From: Spirogloea muscicola
Lineage: Eukaryota; Streptophyta; Zygnematophyceae; Spirogloeales; Spirogloeaceae
Assembly: GCA_009602725.1 (NCBI GenBank)
Contig: WELB01000015.1
Location: forward strand, 615,112 to 626,746
Direction: 5' to 3'
DNA: 11,635 nucleotides
The notes beneath the pieces are model-generated. The model was given only the letters and a program-made list of their open reading frames with translations. It was not told the origin of the DNA and made no database searches. Shown here in pieces: positions 7,129-11,635 of this stretch. Position numbers and translations under genes: made by a program. Positions within the stretch are counted from its first letter, which is position 1. Every line of letters begins with the position of its first letter.

Positions 7129-8892
7129 ATGGCGTCGCTCCTGGCGTGGCTCCTGCCCTCGCAGGCGTCGGGCATGCTGTCGCGCGACCAGCTGCTGCGC
7201 CTCTTCGCCGACGCCACCGCCGCGCTCGACAAGCCCGGTGCCGCCCCGCTGCCCCCCAGGCGGCCGTCCCCTCTGGCCCGCCTCGCAGCGGGCTCGTCGC
7301 CAAGGTGCTGACCAGGGGCGCACGCTGTGCTGCAGAAGTGAAGCAGCGCATTGTGGAGGGGGTGCGGTCCGGCAAGGTGAGCTCCTTCCGGTCGCTCCTT
7401 CTGCAGGGTTGTGCGTCCGGCTCCTGCCCACCTCCGCATCACCCATGCACAACCCGTACTCCGCATGCCGGGTGCGAGCGTGGCTTCAGCAACTCGCCCT
7501 TAACTCCCCTTGCCACGCGAGTGCCTGCAGGAGGCTGCACTGATCACGACAGAGATCCAGGAGGAGCTGCTGCTCGCAATGGGAGTCGGTACGCTCCTTT
7601 GCCGACATTGCACCACCGTCTTCGAGGTTGCTCGCCTGGTACTTGCACGGCTCGCCAACCTGCCTCGGCATCTCTCCGTGCCTCAAGGTCACGTCGTGGT
7701 CAAGAGCCACAAGCACTCATCAAATTGGCCTCCAGGAACCTTGAGAGACACAGCGAGCTCTCACAATCTGAGGCTTGCTTCTCCATCGCTCCCTTAATGC
7801 AGAGCCCAAGTTTGGAATTGCGTGCTTGGCAAAAGTGAACACAGTGTACAGGAACGACCAAGAGTTGATAACCAAATTCTACACATTTGTGGCAAGGTGT
7901 CACCACTCTCCAACTCCTCCCCTTGCAGAAAGCTCTTCAACACACACTCAGCATGCTACTTGTCCTCACAAACTGCTCCAGGTTGGTGTGTCAGGCTTGA
8001 TGCCTCACTGTGAGGATCATTGAGAAAGTTGCAGGCCTTGATTCGGCCTGCACAATTTGTTGACCAAATACAGGCTTGCCACATATGACTTTGAGCTGAC
8101 TGGGCGCACTTACAATCGCTTGTCGCCGCTTATTTGGTCCCAGAGAGGAGCTTGCATGTGACGAAGCAGAGCTCTCACCTGAGGCTTTCATGGAGAAGAA
8201 GGCAAAGCATGAGCAGGCACAAGAAGCTGTATGTCAATCAGAGCCTTGGATTGCTTCATTTATCTTCCTTGAGATGACATGCACGACTCCAGCGAGCACA
8301 ATCAGATGCCTGCACATCCAGCAGTGGTTGCAACTGTGACTCAGAGCGCAAGTCAACTGTCCGTGCTCAGGCCCTTATCCGTGATGGCTGATGTTCTTGC
8401 AGCAACAACAGCTCCTCCAGCAGATGCGCGGCCTGCCACCGGAACAACAGCAAGCTTATCTACGCCAGGTGCATGCCCTCAGCTCTCTCCATTTGTACGT
8501 CGGCCAACCTGGACATGAGGTGCATTTGTTGAAACCACGACTGAGGTGCTACAGGTTCTTAGCCAACCCGGAAGACGGCCCTCTTTCCTTTGGCATGCAT
8601 GTCAGCATGAAAGCCAAAGAAGTATGGTGCCTCAGCTCCTTGCAATTTGCAGCCTTCAGGTCATCTGAATGGTTGAATGGTCGGTGCGGTTTTACAGTTG
8701 CAAAGTGAGATTCAATCAGGCCAGCAATCAGCGCAGCAGGGCTACAAACCTGTGATGACGCCCGAGGAGATGAGAGCCTTCTTCCAGAGGCAACAGCAGA
8801 CCAGCGATAGCCTCCAAGCCAGCGATGGCACTGGCCCAGACAGGACAACTGCGCCTACTGTACAGAGTTGGAGCAACTCCAAGACGGATTGA
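7129..8892 (+). CDS. Uncharacterised Gln-rich protein, 7 exons, 215 aa
   Basis: Exons: 7129-7237, 7336-7376, 7531-7588, 7803-7896, 8144-8228, 8403-8468, 8698-8892 (TGA 8890-8892). All junctions are GT-AG, with phases 1, 0, 1, 2, 0, 0, and the joined frame is open. I do not recognise the family. Residues 1-100 look like a compact helical domain with MLSRDQLLRLF, TTEIQEELLLAMG and FGIACLAKVNTVY. An acidic block with EELACDEAELSP follows at 102-113. The rest is hydrophilic and Gln-rich (QQQLLQQM, LPPEQQQAYLRQ, AFFQRQQQ). No signal peptide, membrane segment or catalytic motif is visible. The pattern of a conserved-looking N-terminal half and loose Gln-rich tail suggests an adaptor or complex subunit, but that is inference. 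Start choice is uncertain: ATG 7129 is preferred. ATG 7174 (MLSRDQLL) would drop 15 residues. ATG 6904 would add an Arg/Ala-rich extension that could be a transit peptide. Confidence 0.8.
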
Positions 8893-9002
8893 CGAGACCT
8901 TTCTTAAGAAGGCTACTGTCTAGTGGTAGAGAACTGCCTTACTGACAGATCCTGCACCTACTGACTGAAGGCCACTTTTGTGCTCGTCCATAATCACTGC
9001 AA
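8893..9002. other. Convergent intergenic spacer (110 bases)
   Basis: The stop of the plus-strand Gln-rich gene and the stop of minus-strand menB are separated by 110 bases. That is too short for two normal 3' untranslated regions, so the transcripts probably overlap in antisense. No clear poly(A) signal is seen on either strand. Confidence 0.75.

Positions 9003-11635
<2,633 letters not shown>

Noticed and set aside
6582-7466. Long minus-strand open frame over the 5' part of the 7129 gene.
   Set aside because: Arg/Ala/Gly-rich frame produced by GC bias, with no domain; it is antisense to well-supported exons.
8918-8930. GTCTAGTGGTAGA resembles the D-arm region of eukaryotic tRNA-Gly.
   Set aside because: No acceptor stem, no convincing anticodon arm and no GGTTCRA T-loop follow; the match is limited to 13 bases.

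Overview
This is nuclear DNA from a photosynthetic eukaryote, most likely a streptophyte or green alga. Three intron-rich genes can be rebuilt exon by exon with GT-AG boundaries. One is a calcineurin B-like (CBL) calcium sensor, a family typical of the green lineage. Another is a naphthoate synthase (MenB) of phylloquinone biosynthesis, which implies photosystem I and a plastid. There are no bacterial operons, ribosome binding sites or CRISPR arrays. The species cannot be named from the sequence.

Layout. Positions 1-1648 hold decayed, 5'-truncated copies of a non-LTR retrotransposon (LINE) stacked head to tail. The 223-base 3' end at position 1 recurs at 1426 with two differences. Between them lies a C-terminal zinc-finger plus endonuclease-like ORF remnant. 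Positions 1649-3407 are purine-rich repeat debris. They include an inverted, older copy of the LINE 3' end (2431-2580) and a family of short pieces related to a large inverted repeat (about 3111-3396). A four-N assembly gap follows at 3408-3411.

The CBL gene lies at 3613-5963 on the plus strand (8 exons, 213 aa). About 1.2 kb of non-coding DNA follows, with one more degenerate LINE 3' end at 6383-6480. A second plus-strand gene at 7129-8892 (7 exons, 215 aa) encodes a small Gln-rich protein that I do not recognise. It converges on the minus-strand menB gene (9003-11512, 9 exons), and only 110 bases separate the two stop codons. The menB 5' end is cut by a 123-base poly-T run that ends the window.

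The three genes do not form an obvious pathway: calcium signalling at membranes, an unknown function, and vitamin K1 synthesis. All three have clearly GC-rich 5' ends compared with their downstream exons. I see no convincing undescribed multi-gene system. The least-described items are the LINE family, the foldback repeat family and the uncharacterised Gln-rich gene.
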